Source: a virus. Taken from it: a stretch of 64,000 bases of DNA. Location: the IMG/VR virus record IMGVR_UViG_3300040770_000334, positions 1-64,000 of that record, one strand, 5' to 3'. Position numbers and translations under genes: made by a program. Positions 17,803-25,840 of the stretch are shown piece by piece. The notes under the pieces are model-generated. The model made no database searches and was not told the origin of the DNA. It saw only the letters and a list, made by a program, of their open reading frames with translations. The first letter of the stretch is position 1; every line of letters begins with the position of its first letter.

Positions 17803-20427
17803 ATGGCAAATAATAGTAATGGTTACATAGGAGTTAATGGTGGTTGGAGTGGAATAACAAGTAGGTCTATTGGTGTTGATAACCAATGGAAGGACCAGAC
17901 ATTTCAATATGTTGGTGATAATGGGTATTGGCGATTAACATATACTAAAAACCCAATAGATTTAGGTGGTAACTTTTTTGTCCGATACCTAGAAGGTTAT
18001 GAAGTAGTAACGGGTAACTCATTAACGATATACGGAAGTAATTTAGTTGGAAATCAAGTTATGTTCCCAGCAGATGGTGGTTATTTTGAATTGACTGCTA
18101 ATCTTAGTGATTTATATGGAAATTTTGCTGGTGGTACGTTAGTTGGGACACCAAGTATTGGTCAATTATTTGGTGGTCAACCAGCTCTGGGTATAACAAC
18201 AAATAATGATTATTTCAACTTACCTAGTGATTTAGATGCAATTGGTATTTTTGGTAATGATGGTAATAAAAATTACAATTTAGGTTCTTATTTCTATTTA
18301 AACACTTTACCTAGTGGGTCAACAGTTACCCCTGTTTTATCTTATGGTAACGCAGCTAATGGTATGGAAGTAGTGGTAACATCTGGTGGGAATTTACAAC
18401 AAAAAATATATACTGGTAGTTCACCTTTATTAATTGACTCTGGGAGTGGAAAAATAAAGGTAGGGTGGAATTCATTTTTAATTAATAGAACAACTGGTAC
18501 AACAAAAATGTATTTATCTGGAACAACAACAGCTGTAACAACATCATCATTAGTTACAATAACCCCATCTCTTAATAATTTAGTTAGAGTTGGTGCTTCA
18601 TTTACTAGTGGGTCAACAACGCCTATATCACCAGCTATGTCAACTACTAGGACAGCACCAGCGTATGCACTTAGTAACAATAATTTAACCATAACATCTA
18701 GTGATGTAAACTATTATACATCAAGAAGTAATATGGTTATATCACGTAATACTGGTAAATACTATATCGAAGTATTTATTAATGCTGTTGGTTCTGGATG
18801 GCAATGGTTAGGTCTTGGTAGTACATCTGATTCGGTGACTAATGGTAATGGTGTTGGTTTATTAACTTGGAGTATAACAAGTAGTTCTAGAACTTTTAAT
18901 AAAGATAACGGTGTTGTATGGGGTGGTGGTGCAAATACATTCACTACTGGTGATATTGTAGGTTGTATTTACGATTCAAATGCTGGGTCATTAACATGGT
19001 ATAGAAACAATGTTTTATTAGGTACTAGCACAACTGCTGTTATTGGCGATACGGAATTTATCTTTTCATCAGATACTGGTGGGTCCGACACAATGAGATT
19101 TACTTCTGGTAGTTGGACATACGCACCACCTGTTGCTGGCGCAATCGCTTTTCCACCAGCAACAGTTATTGTTGCTGGTACTGTTTACTCAACTATCGGT
19201 ACTGGGTATAAATACGTTTATTGGAAATTACAAGCGTTAACACCGATTAACCTTTCAAAATATTTAAATAGGGGTAACACTAAAATTATCTTTAAAAACA
19301 AAACAACTTTAGCTGAATCAATTGTACCAAGTAATTGGTTATTAAATAGTACTAATGAATATATCTCTTTTACTGTACCACCAAACGTTACCGAAGGTAT
19401 TTATGATGTATTACTTAGATACTCAGATATCGAGGAATCATATGGTCTTCCAGTTACCGTTAATAAACCAGTAATTGCAACCACGGAATTCATTGACGAT
19501 TTTAGTGATGAAACAACACTTAAAAATAACTATCTTTTCTCAAACACTGCTTGGGGTGGTGCCAACGGTGGTGTTGTACCAGATAATGTGTTTTTAAGAG
19601 ATGGTGTTTTAATATTAAAAGGTAATGGTGATAATTATACTGGAACAACTCAAGGTGTTGATGGTAATGGAGTTAAAAAATTCCATACTAACCCTTCAGA
19701 CCCACAATTTGGTTTACCATGGACAAATAGGGTTGGTGGGGTTATATCGTATAATAAACTGACTGGGTATGGTAGTTATGAGGTAAACGCATTGATACCT
19801 AATGTATTAGGCGTGTCTTATGCTTTTTGGACATTTTTCTATAACGAAATATATCTTGATGACCCAAGGTATAATGAGTATCTAGCTGAAGGTTTGTCAC
19901 CACAAGGTGTTAGTAATTATATTGCTCGTAACCATGAAATAGATATAGAATTCCCGTCACATTTAACTGGTGGAACTTATAATAACCCAAGCCTTAATAA
20001 TATGAAATGTAATACTTGGATAGGTGAATTATCTGCTGAAAATACTATTGCGTTAACACCTGTAGGTTTTAATATTGCTGATGGTAATTATCATAAAATT
20101 AGGTTTGATTGGTACCCAACACGTGTTGACTACTATGTTGACGATGTTTTAAAAAATAGTGTCACTAAAACGATACCAAATATAGCTGGTTATTTTACTT
20201 TTGGGTCATGGTTCCCATCATCACCTTTAACAGCTAAACCTTGGTTGGCTGACCCAGAAAATGCATGGGCTGGTGGAACGGTAACAGCTGATGGTGGTAT
20301 GAAAGCTAATTTTGGTTCCGTTGAGCTTAAAGTTAAGGGGTTTAAATTTACACCATTTAGTGGTTTCACAGCACAACAGAGAGTATTAGGTGTTACATAC
20401 CCATTTGGAGACTACATAAAACCATAA
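17803..20427 (+). CDS. Virion polysaccharidase: SPRY-like domain plus GH16-like domain
   Basis: An 874-residue protein. Residues 1-285 form a beta-rich N-terminal part. Residues about 287-444 look like a SPRY/B30.2 domain (GKYYIEVFIN, GDIVGCIYD, LTWYRNNVLLGT). Residues about 490-550 look Ig-like. Residues about 560-874 look like glycoside hydrolase family 16: a concanavalin-type beta-sandwich with the catalytic signature HEIDIEFPS (E712, D714, E716 = ExDxE), preceded by GSYEVNALIPN and AFWTFF and followed by DGNYHKIRFDWYPTRVDYYVDD. GH16 enzymes cut beta-glucans, agars, carrageenans and similar polymers, so this is probably a tail depolymerase that degrades capsule or algal-type polysaccharide. 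It sits at the end of the fibre operon. The exact substrate is not readable. Confidence 0.82.
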   Translation: MANNSNGYIGVNGGWSGITSRSIGVDNQWKDQTFQYVGDNGYWRLTYTKNPIDLGGNFFVRYLEGYEVVTGNSLTIYGSNLVGNQVMFPADGGYFELTANLSDLYGNFAGGTLVGTPSIGQLFGGQPALGITTNNDYFNLPSDLDAIGIFGNDGNKNYNLGSYFYLNTLPSGSTVTPVLSYGNAANGMEVVVTSGGNLQQKIYTGSSPLLIDSGSGKIKVGWNSFLINRTTGTTKMYLSGTTTAVTTSSLVTITPSLNNLVRVGASFTSGSTTPISPAMSTTRTAPAYALSNNNLTITSSDVNYYTSRSNMVISRNTGKYYIEVFINAVGSGWQWLGLGSTSDSVTNGNGVGLLTWSITSSSRTFNKDNGVVWGGGANTFTTGDIVGCIYDSNAGSLTWYRNNVLLGTSTTAVIGDTEFIFSSDTGGSDTMRFTSGSWTYAPPVAGAIAFPPATVIVAGTVYSTIGTGYKYVYWKLQALTPINLSKYLNRGNTKIIFKNKTTLAESIVPSNWLLNSTNEYISFTVPPNVTEGIYDVLLRYSDIEESYGLPVTVNKPVIATTEFIDDFSDETTLKNNYLFSNTAWGGANGGVVPDNVFLRDGVLILKGNGDNYTGTTQGVDGNGVKKFHTNPSDPQFGLPWTNRVGGVISYNKLTGYGSYEVNALIPNVLGVSYAFWTFFYNEIYLDDPRYNEYLAEGLSPQGVSNYIARNHEIDIEFPSHLTGGTYNNPSLNNMKCNTWIGELSAENTIALTPVGFNIADGNYHKIRFDWYPTRVDYYVDDVLKNSVTKTIPNIAGYFTFGSWFPSSPLTAKPWLADPENAWAGGTVTADGGMKANFGSVELKVKGFKFTPFSGFTAQQRVLGVTYPFGDYIKP

Positions 20428-20451
20428 TAAACAATTTAAAACAAAAACAAA

Positions 20452-20928
20452 ATGTTCGGAAGTAAAAACGATTTTTTCTTACAAGATTCAGCTAGGTTGG
20501 CCGATAGAAGGGACCAACTAATTTTCTTATTAAATAATATTTGGGGTAGAAACTATCTAGTTACAAAACTTTACTTAGAAGCATATGATTTCTTCTGTGC
20601 TGAACCAAGTGAATTTGATGGCGCAACAATAGTTAAGGATTTAAAGAGTATACCTAACCTTGATATTCATGCGATGCTTCACGATTACTTATATGTGAAA
20701 TACAATGTTTCGGTTAATGTTAAATATAAATGGTACGCTGATTTAATTTACGCTAAAGAAATGGAGCGTATGGGTTCAGCGGCTTACTCAACATGGAGCC
20801 GATTCATAGGGTTAACATTGTTTGGTGGATTATTTTTTACACCAATAATGTATTTTTCTGGTAAACGAATGTCACCAGAACAGAAAACCGAAATGTCGAA
20901 AATGGTAGTATTTTTTAATATTAATTAA
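20452..20928 (+). CDS. DUF1353-like small protein with C-terminal hydrophobic segment
   Basis: A 158-residue protein. The segment LKSIPNLDIHAMLHDYLY followed by WYADLIYAKEMERMG matches the 'aSiP...hDyLY...aD-lf-e-m---g' pattern of DUF1353-type phage proteins. A hydrophobic stretch near residues 118-138 (FIGLTLFGGLFFTPIMYFSG) could be a membrane segment. The function of that family is unknown; it is often found near tail genes or lysis regions. Its stop overlaps by 4 bases the stop of the small minus-strand gene that follows. Confidence 0.5.
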   Translation: MFGSKNDFFLQDSARLADRRDQLIFLLNNIWGRNYLVTKLYLEAYDFFCAEPSEFDGATIVKDLKSIPNLDIHAMLHDYLYVKYNVSVNVKYKWYADLIYAKEMERMGSAAYSTWSRFIGLTLFGGLFFTPIMYFSGKRMSPEQKTEMSKMVVFFNIN

Positions 20929-21077
20929 TCTTCACCATAAATACCTTTTTTAGGTACACATTTATCATTTATCAGTTTTTCAACAAATGAAAACATCTTT
21001 AACCCATTTTCTTCACAGTATTTTTTGAGGATAAGATGGGTTTTTGTCGTTATTTTTAAGTTTTTATCTCGTACCAT
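20925..21077 (-). CDS. Small ribbon-helix-helix-like DNA-binding protein
   Basis: A 50-residue ORF on the minus strand with an ATG start. The sequence begins with a basic strand (MVRDKNLKITTKTHLILKKY), followed by CEENGLKMFSFVEKLINDKC. This is the strand-helix-turn-helix layout of Arc/MetJ/CopG-type repressors (K-x-T-tHxxLKxYcxexglkxxxfvexlI). It is the only gene in a 302-base gap. It faces away from the tail sheath gene, and its start lies 96 bases from that gene's late promoter. A 12-base perfect palindrome lies between them. It is likely a phage regulator; the target is inferred. Confidence 0.65.
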   Translation of the reverse strand: MVRDKNLKITTKTHLILKKYCEENGLKMFSFVEKLINDKCVPKKGIYGED

Positions 21078-21144
21078 ATAAGTATTTAACTATAAGTATG
21101 ATAGAAGTAGGTCAAAAAACATACTAAATCAAATTTATCTTTTG

Positions 21145-21156
21145 GTAAGTACTTAC
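21145..21156. promoter_or_regulatory. Palindrome, candidate operator
   Basis: GTAAGTACTTAC is a perfect 12-base palindrome, flanked on both sides by a CTTTTGG/TTTTGG direct repeat. It lies 16 bases upstream of the sheath gene's late promoter motif and 67 bases from the start of the divergent RHH-like gene. It is suited to a dimeric ribbon-helix-helix repressor, but this is an inference. Confidence 0.4.
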
Positions 21157-21172
21157 TTTTGGAAAAAACCTA

Positions 21173-21186
21173 ATATTTATAATAAA
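21173..21186 (+). promoter_or_regulatory. Putative phage late promoter motif (sheath gene)
   Basis: ATATTTATAATAAA, 44 bases before the ATG of the sheath gene. Confidence 0.62.
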
Positions 21187-21230
21187 GAAAACGATAAAAG
21201 TAAATAATAACATTAACAAAAAAAAATAAT

Positions 21231-24047
21231 ATGTCACAAAAAGTATTCGTTAGTCCTGGGGTTTATACGTCAGAAAAAGACTTAACATTTGTTACTCGTC
21301 AAGTAGGGGTAACAACACTTGGTTTGGTAGGTGAGACAACAATCGGTCCAGCGTTCCAACCAATATTCATAAGTAATTATGGTGAGTTTCAGTCATTCTT
21401 CGGTGGGTTAAACAACACATTAGTAAAAGACACGGGAAGTCCACTATATGAATTACCTTATGTTGCTAAATCATATCTATCACAATCAAATCAATTATTC
21501 GTAACTAGAGTATTAGGTTTGTCTGGATACGATGCTGGTATGGCTTGGGGTATCACACTTGATGCCGCAATGAATGAAGCTTCAGTTGTAGAAGTAAGTG
21601 GTGGTGGTGATTTCCCAGCATTAATTAGTTATTCAGCTAACACTGCTGGTATTGTAACAAACCTTACATCTAGTAGTTCATTAATACAATCACTTATTGA
21701 TTCTGGTGAATTTACTTCATCTCTTGCATTTTTAGGTAACGCACCTTTAGCTTCTGGTGGACCAATAACTGCAAAATATAATAAAGTGAATGGTACATTT
21801 TTAGGTGCATCGATGAACTTAACTGTTACATCAAGAACAGTTAATAATGGTGGTGATATTGTTGGTGTTGCCTCTGGTAATACAACACATTTTTATGGTC
21901 AAGCTTTTGGTGACGTAGAAAATAAGTTAGTTGCTTTAATTCGTTCAAGAGGTAGTGTTAACCAAGTAAGTCAATTAACTTCGTTTGAGGTTGATACTAT
22001 TGATGGGTTAACTTTTGATGAATCAATTACTGATTCAATTAACAATCCATTAGGTAATTTTTCATTGAAAGGTACTTCAAGTCTTCAAGGAACATTTGAT
22101 TATAGTGTGTCTTTAGATAGAACAAAGAAAAACTACTTACCTAAAGTATTAGGTAGAACAGCTCAAGATGGTAGAGCAGCAATATTTGTTGAGGAGTTAT
22201 ACGGTAATATGTTTAAAGATGCTGTTTCTTCTAACAAAATAAGAGGTATTAAACAAACTATGGTTAATTATAACTCTGAGTTTTCAGATTATTTAAACCA
22301 ATTTAGTGCAGCTGTAACACCTTATATTGTATCTGAATTACGTGGTAACAAAATATTAAGATTGTTTAGATTCCATACCATTTCTGATGGTAATGCAGCG
22401 AACGAACAATTTAAAATATCTATTGTTAACATTAAACCAGATGCTAGAGAATTTGATATCCAAGTAAGAGCTTTTTATGATACTGACAACCAACCAGTTG
22501 TTTTAGAATCTTTTAGCCGTTGTACGATGGACCCATCTTCAGCTAATTATATTGGAAGAAGAATTGGGACAACTGATGGTACTTACGGTTCTAAATCAAC
22601 GTTTGTTTTAGTTGAGTGTGATGATGCTAGTGATACTAGTGATGCGTTTCCAGCTGGATTTACTGGTTACCCAGTTAGAGATTACCAAGCTAATGATAAC
22701 GATACTGTTCTTGCACCATCATTGATGTACAAACAATCATATAGTCCTTTTGAAAACAAACGTAAGATTTATTTAGGTGTTTCTCAAGCTGTAGGTATCG
22801 ATGCCGATTTCTTTGACTACAAAGGTGTTCCATTAAGTGCTAACCCAAACATGTGGACTGGTCTAACAAATGGTTTCCACATGGATATTGATGCTGGTAG
22901 TGTTACTATAGAAAATGGTGATAGATATAATCCAATTTATAAATTTGATGCTGGTGTTGGTGAGTTTAGAACTGATGCTGATTTATTTAACGGTCCTTAT
23001 GAAAAAGTTTACGCACGTAAATTTACGTTAGTACCTTTTGGTGGTTTCGATGGATGGGATGTTTATAACTCTAGAAGAACAAACACTGATAAATTTATTA
23101 TAAATGGTACTGGTGGTTCAGCTGGGTTGTTATCTGGTAGATTCACGAATAGAGTTTTATCTAACGGTGACTTGGGTATTAACTCTGATTACTATGCTTA
23201 TTTAGAAGCTATTTGGACATTTAAAAACCCAGAGGCGGTGAATGTGAATGTGTTTGCAACACCTGGAATTGATAACTTCGAAAACACTAACTTAGTTGAG
23301 GCAGCAATCGAAATGGTTGAACAAGATAGAGCCGATTCATTATATATTATAACAACACCAGATACAGCTAATGGCGAAATCTTAAGTGTTGGTGATGTGG
23401 TTGACCAATTAGATGGTCAAATTGATTCAAACTATTCTTGTACATACTGGCCTTGGGTACAAATTAATGATGTTGAAAATAATGTATTCATTTATGTACC
23501 ACCAACAAGAGATGTTGTTAGAAACATTGCGTTGACAGATAATATTGCTTTCCCTTGGTTTGCAGTTGCTGGTATTCAAAGAGGGGATGTTGATGCAGTT
23601 AAAGCTAGAAAGAAACTTACACTTGCTGAAAGAGATGAATTATATGAAAATAGAATAAATCCTATCGCTACGTTCACAACTGATGGAGTTAAAATCTGGG
23701 GTAATAAAACGCTTCAAGTTAAAGAAACAGCTCTTAATAGAATTAGTGTTAGAAGACTTCTTATTCAAGCAAGAAAACTTATTTCTGCTGTATCTATCAG
23801 ACTATTGTTTGAACAAAATGATTCAGTTGTTAGAAGTCAATTCTTATCACTTGTTAACCCTATCTTGGATAACATTAGAAGCGAACGTGGTTTAACTGAC
23901 TTCCGTGTTGTTCTTTCGAGTAACCCAGAAGATATAGATAGAAATCAATTAACTGGTCAAATATTCTTGAAACCGACAAGAAGCTTAGAATTTATTCAAG
24001 TTGAGTTCGTAATCATGAACACTGGTGCATCATTTGATAATATCTAA
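21231..24047 (+). CDS. 18: Tail sheath protein (T4 gp18-like)
   Basis: A 938-residue protein with the classic sheath opening (KVFVSPGVYTSEKDLTFV, then TTLGLVGETTIGPAFQP) and C-terminal domain (KIWGNKTL, RISVRRLLIQARKLI, then LEFIQVEFVI). Sheath subunits polymerise around the tail tube and contract to drive it through the cell envelope. It is about 280 residues longer than T4 gp18 (659). The extra length lies in the middle and probably forms surface-exposed insertion domains. Its own late promoter and a strong terminator make it a single-gene unit, consistent with high late expression. Confidence 0.95.
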   Translation: MSQKVFVSPGVYTSEKDLTFVTRQVGVTTLGLVGETTIGPAFQPIFISNYGEFQSFFGGLNNTLVKDTGSPLYELPYVAKSYLSQSNQLFVTRVLGLSGYDAGMAWGITLDAAMNEASVVEVSGGGDFPALISYSANTAGIVTNLTSSSSLIQSLIDSGEFTSSLAFLGNAPLASGGPITAKYNKVNGTFLGASMNLTVTSRTVNNGGDIVGVASGNTTHFYGQAFGDVENKLVALIRSRGSVNQVSQLTSFEVDTIDGLTFDESITDSINNPLGNFSLKGTSSLQGTFDYSVSLDRTKKNYLPKVLGRTAQDGRAAIFVEELYGNMFKDAVSSNKIRGIKQTMVNYNSEFSDYLNQFSAAVTPYIVSELRGNKILRLFRFHTISDGNAANEQFKISIVNIKPDAREFDIQVRAFYDTDNQPVVLESFSRCTMDPSSANYIGRRIGTTDGTYGSKSTFVLVECDDASDTSDAFPAGFTGYPVRDYQANDNDTVLAPSLMYKQSYSPFENKRKIYLGVSQAVGIDADFFDYKGVPLSANPNMWTGLTNGFHMDIDAGSVTIENGDRYNPIYKFDAGVGEFRTDADLFNGPYEKVYARKFTLVPFGGFDGWDVYNSRRTNTDKFIINGTGGSAGLLSGRFTNRVLSNGDLGINSDYYAYLEAIWTFKNPEAVNVNVFATPGIDNFENTNLVEAAIEMVEQDRADSLYIITTPDTANGEILSVGDVVDQLDGQIDSNYSCTYWPWVQINDVENNVFIYVPPTRDVVRNIALTDNIAFPWFAVAGIQRGDVDAVKARKKLTLAERDELYENRINPIATFTTDGVKIWGNKTLQVKETALNRISVRRLLIQARKLISAVSIRLLFEQNDSVVRSQFLSLVNPILDNIRSERGLTDFRVVLSSNPEDIDRNQLTGQIFLKPTRSLEFIQVEFVIMNTGASFDNI

Positions 24048-24065
24048 TTTTAAGGATAAATAAAT

Positions 24066-24099
24066 AAAAAACCCTAACTTAGTCAGTTAGGGTTTTTTT
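24066..24099 (+). terminator. Terminator after sheath gene
   Basis: The hairpin AACCCTAACT-TAGTC-AGTTAGGGTT ends in seven T; it lies 19 bases after the sheath stop. Confidence 0.9.
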
Positions 24100-24101
24100 A
24101 T

Positions 24102-24115
24102 ATATTTATATTAAA
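24102..24115 (+). promoter_or_regulatory. Putative phage late promoter motif
   Basis: ATATTTATATTAAA, immediately after the sheath terminator and 7 bases before the ATG at 24123. Confidence 0.55.
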
Positions 24116-24122
24116 AGAAACA

Positions 24123-24566
24123 ATGTCAAAACTAAAAATAACTAAAGAACAATATAACGCAATTTTGTTACATGAACAAACGACACGTTTAAACGCTAAT
24201 AGAGCAACTATAATCGAATCGACAACACATAGACCAGAATTATTAAATGAAGCTTGGAAAGACGTTGTTTTAGGTGTTGCTATGCTATGTGGTGTTAACC
24301 TTACTGGCCAGAATAAAGAAATTGCCGATAATGCGGTTAAAGACCCAACTATCATGGCCGAAATAAAGGCCACGTTAGAAGATGAAGTAAAAATAAGTGA
24401 ATTAATTGATTCATTGCTTGAGAAAGGAATGAAAGCCCCAGACAAAATGTTATCAGTTAATCCAGAGAGCATGGTATATGATTTTAATAAAACAGCAAAA
24501 TCTAATAGTATTGATACAACTATTGGTATCAAAGCCGCACTTAATTTAAATTCTATCGCAAAATAA
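24123..24566 (+). CDS. Virion-cluster protein of unknown function
   Basis: A 147-residue, mostly helical, soluble protein that I do not recognise. Its N-terminus, LKITKEQYNAILLHEQ, shares a pattern with the proteins at 25.2, 27.4 and 43.3 kb: a short basic amphipathic helix ending in (I/L)-x-x/x-E. In T4, the prohead protease cuts after (I/L)-x-E and internal proteins carry N-terminal targeting peptides, so a comparable signal is possible (inference). It lies between the sheath and tube genes with its own late promoter. Confidence 0.65.
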   Translation: MSKLKITKEQYNAILLHEQTTRLNANRATIIESTTHRPELLNEAWKDVVLGVAMLCGVNLTGQNKEIADNAVKDPTIMAEIKATLEDEVKISELIDSLLEKGMKAPDKMLSVNPESMVYDFNKTAKSNSIDTTIGIKAALNLNSIAK

Positions 24567-24618
24567 TTTATATTTTTAAATAAAATTTTAGTTTTTACAC
24601 ATTATTTTATTTTTTATG

Positions 24619-24632
24619 ATATTTATATTTAT
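24619..24632 (+). promoter_or_regulatory. Putative phage late promoter motif (tube gene)
   Basis: ATATTTATATTTAT, a doubled version of the motif core, 55 bases before the tail tube ATG at 24688. The leader contains no ORF. Confidence 0.45.
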
Positions 24633-24687
24633 ATAACAATAATTATTGGTGCCAATGTACTGATAAACAACTTAAACAAAAAACAAA

Positions 24688-25176
24688 ATGGCTGATTTAT
24701 TAATGAAAATGCCCCTTCCATACGAACCTAAAAAGAAGAATCGTTGGTTAATTACATTTCCAGCGGATTTGGGAATCCAACAATGGTGGTTATCTGCTGC
24801 ATCTAGACCTACTATAACTCAAAGTGAAGTAGAGATACCTTTTCTTAACACTTCAACTTATGTTCTTGGTAGATTTAACTGGGAAACAATTGATGTTACT
24901 TTCCGTGACCCAATTGGACCTTCAGCATCACAGGCGATTATGGAATGGGTACGTTTACACTCTGAATCAATTTCTGGTCGTCAAGGTTATGCTGCTGGAT
25001 ATAAAAGACCTGTTGAACTTGAAATGCTTGACCCTACTGGTGTGGTTATTGAAAAATGGTTATTAGATGGTACTATGATAACATCTGCTGCTTTTGGTGA
25101 TTTATCGATGGACGATGATGGTATTGCTGAGATAATTGTAACATTAAGATTTGATAGAGCAATATTACTTTTCTAA
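24688..25176 (+). CDS. 19: Tail tube protein (T4 gp19-like)
   Basis: A 162-residue protein (T4 gp19 is 163). It has the tube-protein pattern: an N-terminal NRWLITFPADLGIQQWWL strand, RPTITQSEVEIPFLNT, WETIDVTFRDPIGPSA, and a C-terminal FGDLSMDDDGIAEIIVTLRFD. It stacks as hexameric rings to form the inner tube through which DNA passes. It follows the sheath region in the standard myovirus order and has a long leader with a late-type promoter. Confidence 0.94.
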   Translation: MADLLMKMPLPYEPKKKNRWLITFPADLGIQQWWLSAASRPTITQSEVEIPFLNTSTYVLGRFNWETIDVTFRDPIGPSASQAIMEWVRLHSESISGRQGYAAGYKRPVELEMLDPTGVVIEKWLLDGTMITSAAFGDLSMDDDGIAEIIVTLRFDRAILLF

Positions 25177-25188
25177 AACAAAGTTATT

Positions 25189-25716
25189 ATGAGAAAAATA
25201 GATAAACTTATAAACTTGGCAAAAGCCAATTTATTAACTGAACAACGTTATTTGGAAGCTAAAGGTTCTGTAAATGAGCTTTCACCAGAATTAAAACAAG
25301 CAGCATATAATAAAGCAAGTTATCAAGCTAGTGTTCACGGTAATGCAAATAGCCCAGATACGCTAAATCCTTTGAAAGCTGATAGAAGACGACAACAAGC
25401 ACACGCAATTGGTAATAGTTTACCGAAGAAATATGAAACATCAGTTAACGATATTGGGAATTATTTAGGTCTTAATGGTGCGATAAAAAAAGTTGCAGAT
25501 ACTGAAAGTCAAATCGTTCTAACCTTTGATAAGAAGGATGAGTATAGTGGAAGAGCTACTAAGTTATTACAATATAATATATTTAAAAATAAATATACTG
25601 CTAACCATAATAATAATGTACAAGTGCCAGATAATTATGCGAGAAGAATTGAGAGATTCATTATTACCCTTCAAAAAAATGAATTGAGTGATTCTGATAA
25701 CCCATACGAGTCATAA
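25189..25716 (+). CDS. Virion-cluster protein of unknown function
   Basis: A 175-residue, hydrophilic protein rich in Asn, Lys and Ala. I do not recognise the family. The N-terminus KLINLAKANLLTEQRY again shows a short amphipathic helix ending LLTE, shared in style with the products at 24.1, 27.4 and 43.3 kb. It begins 12 bases after the tube stop and is therefore co-transcribed with it; a terminator follows. A tail-assembly or virion-internal role is possible. Confidence 0.6.
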   Translation: MRKIDKLINLAKANLLTEQRYLEAKGSVNELSPELKQAAYNKASYQASVHGNANSPDTLNPLKADRRRQQAHAIGNSLPKKYETSVNDIGNYLGLNGAIKKVADTESQIVLTFDKKDEYSGRATKLLQYNIFKNKYTANHNNNVQVPDNYARRIERFIITLQKNELSDSDNPYES

Positions 25717-25730
25717 TATATAATCAATTA

Positions 25731-25763
25731 AAAAAAAACCATCTATTTCTAGATGGTTTTTTT
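25731..25763. terminator. Terminator after tube operon
   Basis: The hairpin AAAACCATCTA-TTTC-TAGATGGTTTT has an A-run on the left and a T-run on the right; it may work in both directions. Confidence 0.88.
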
Positions 25764-25803
25764 ATTTAATACACTTGTCATTTACAAAAAAACTTAAAAA
25801 ACT

Positions 25804-25817
25804 ATATTTATTATAAA
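25804..25817 (+). promoter_or_regulatory. Putative phage late promoter motif
   Basis: ATATTTATTATAAA, 23 bases before the ATG at 25841. Confidence 0.58.
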
Positions 25818-25840
25818 TAACAAAAATTAAATAGTTTTAA

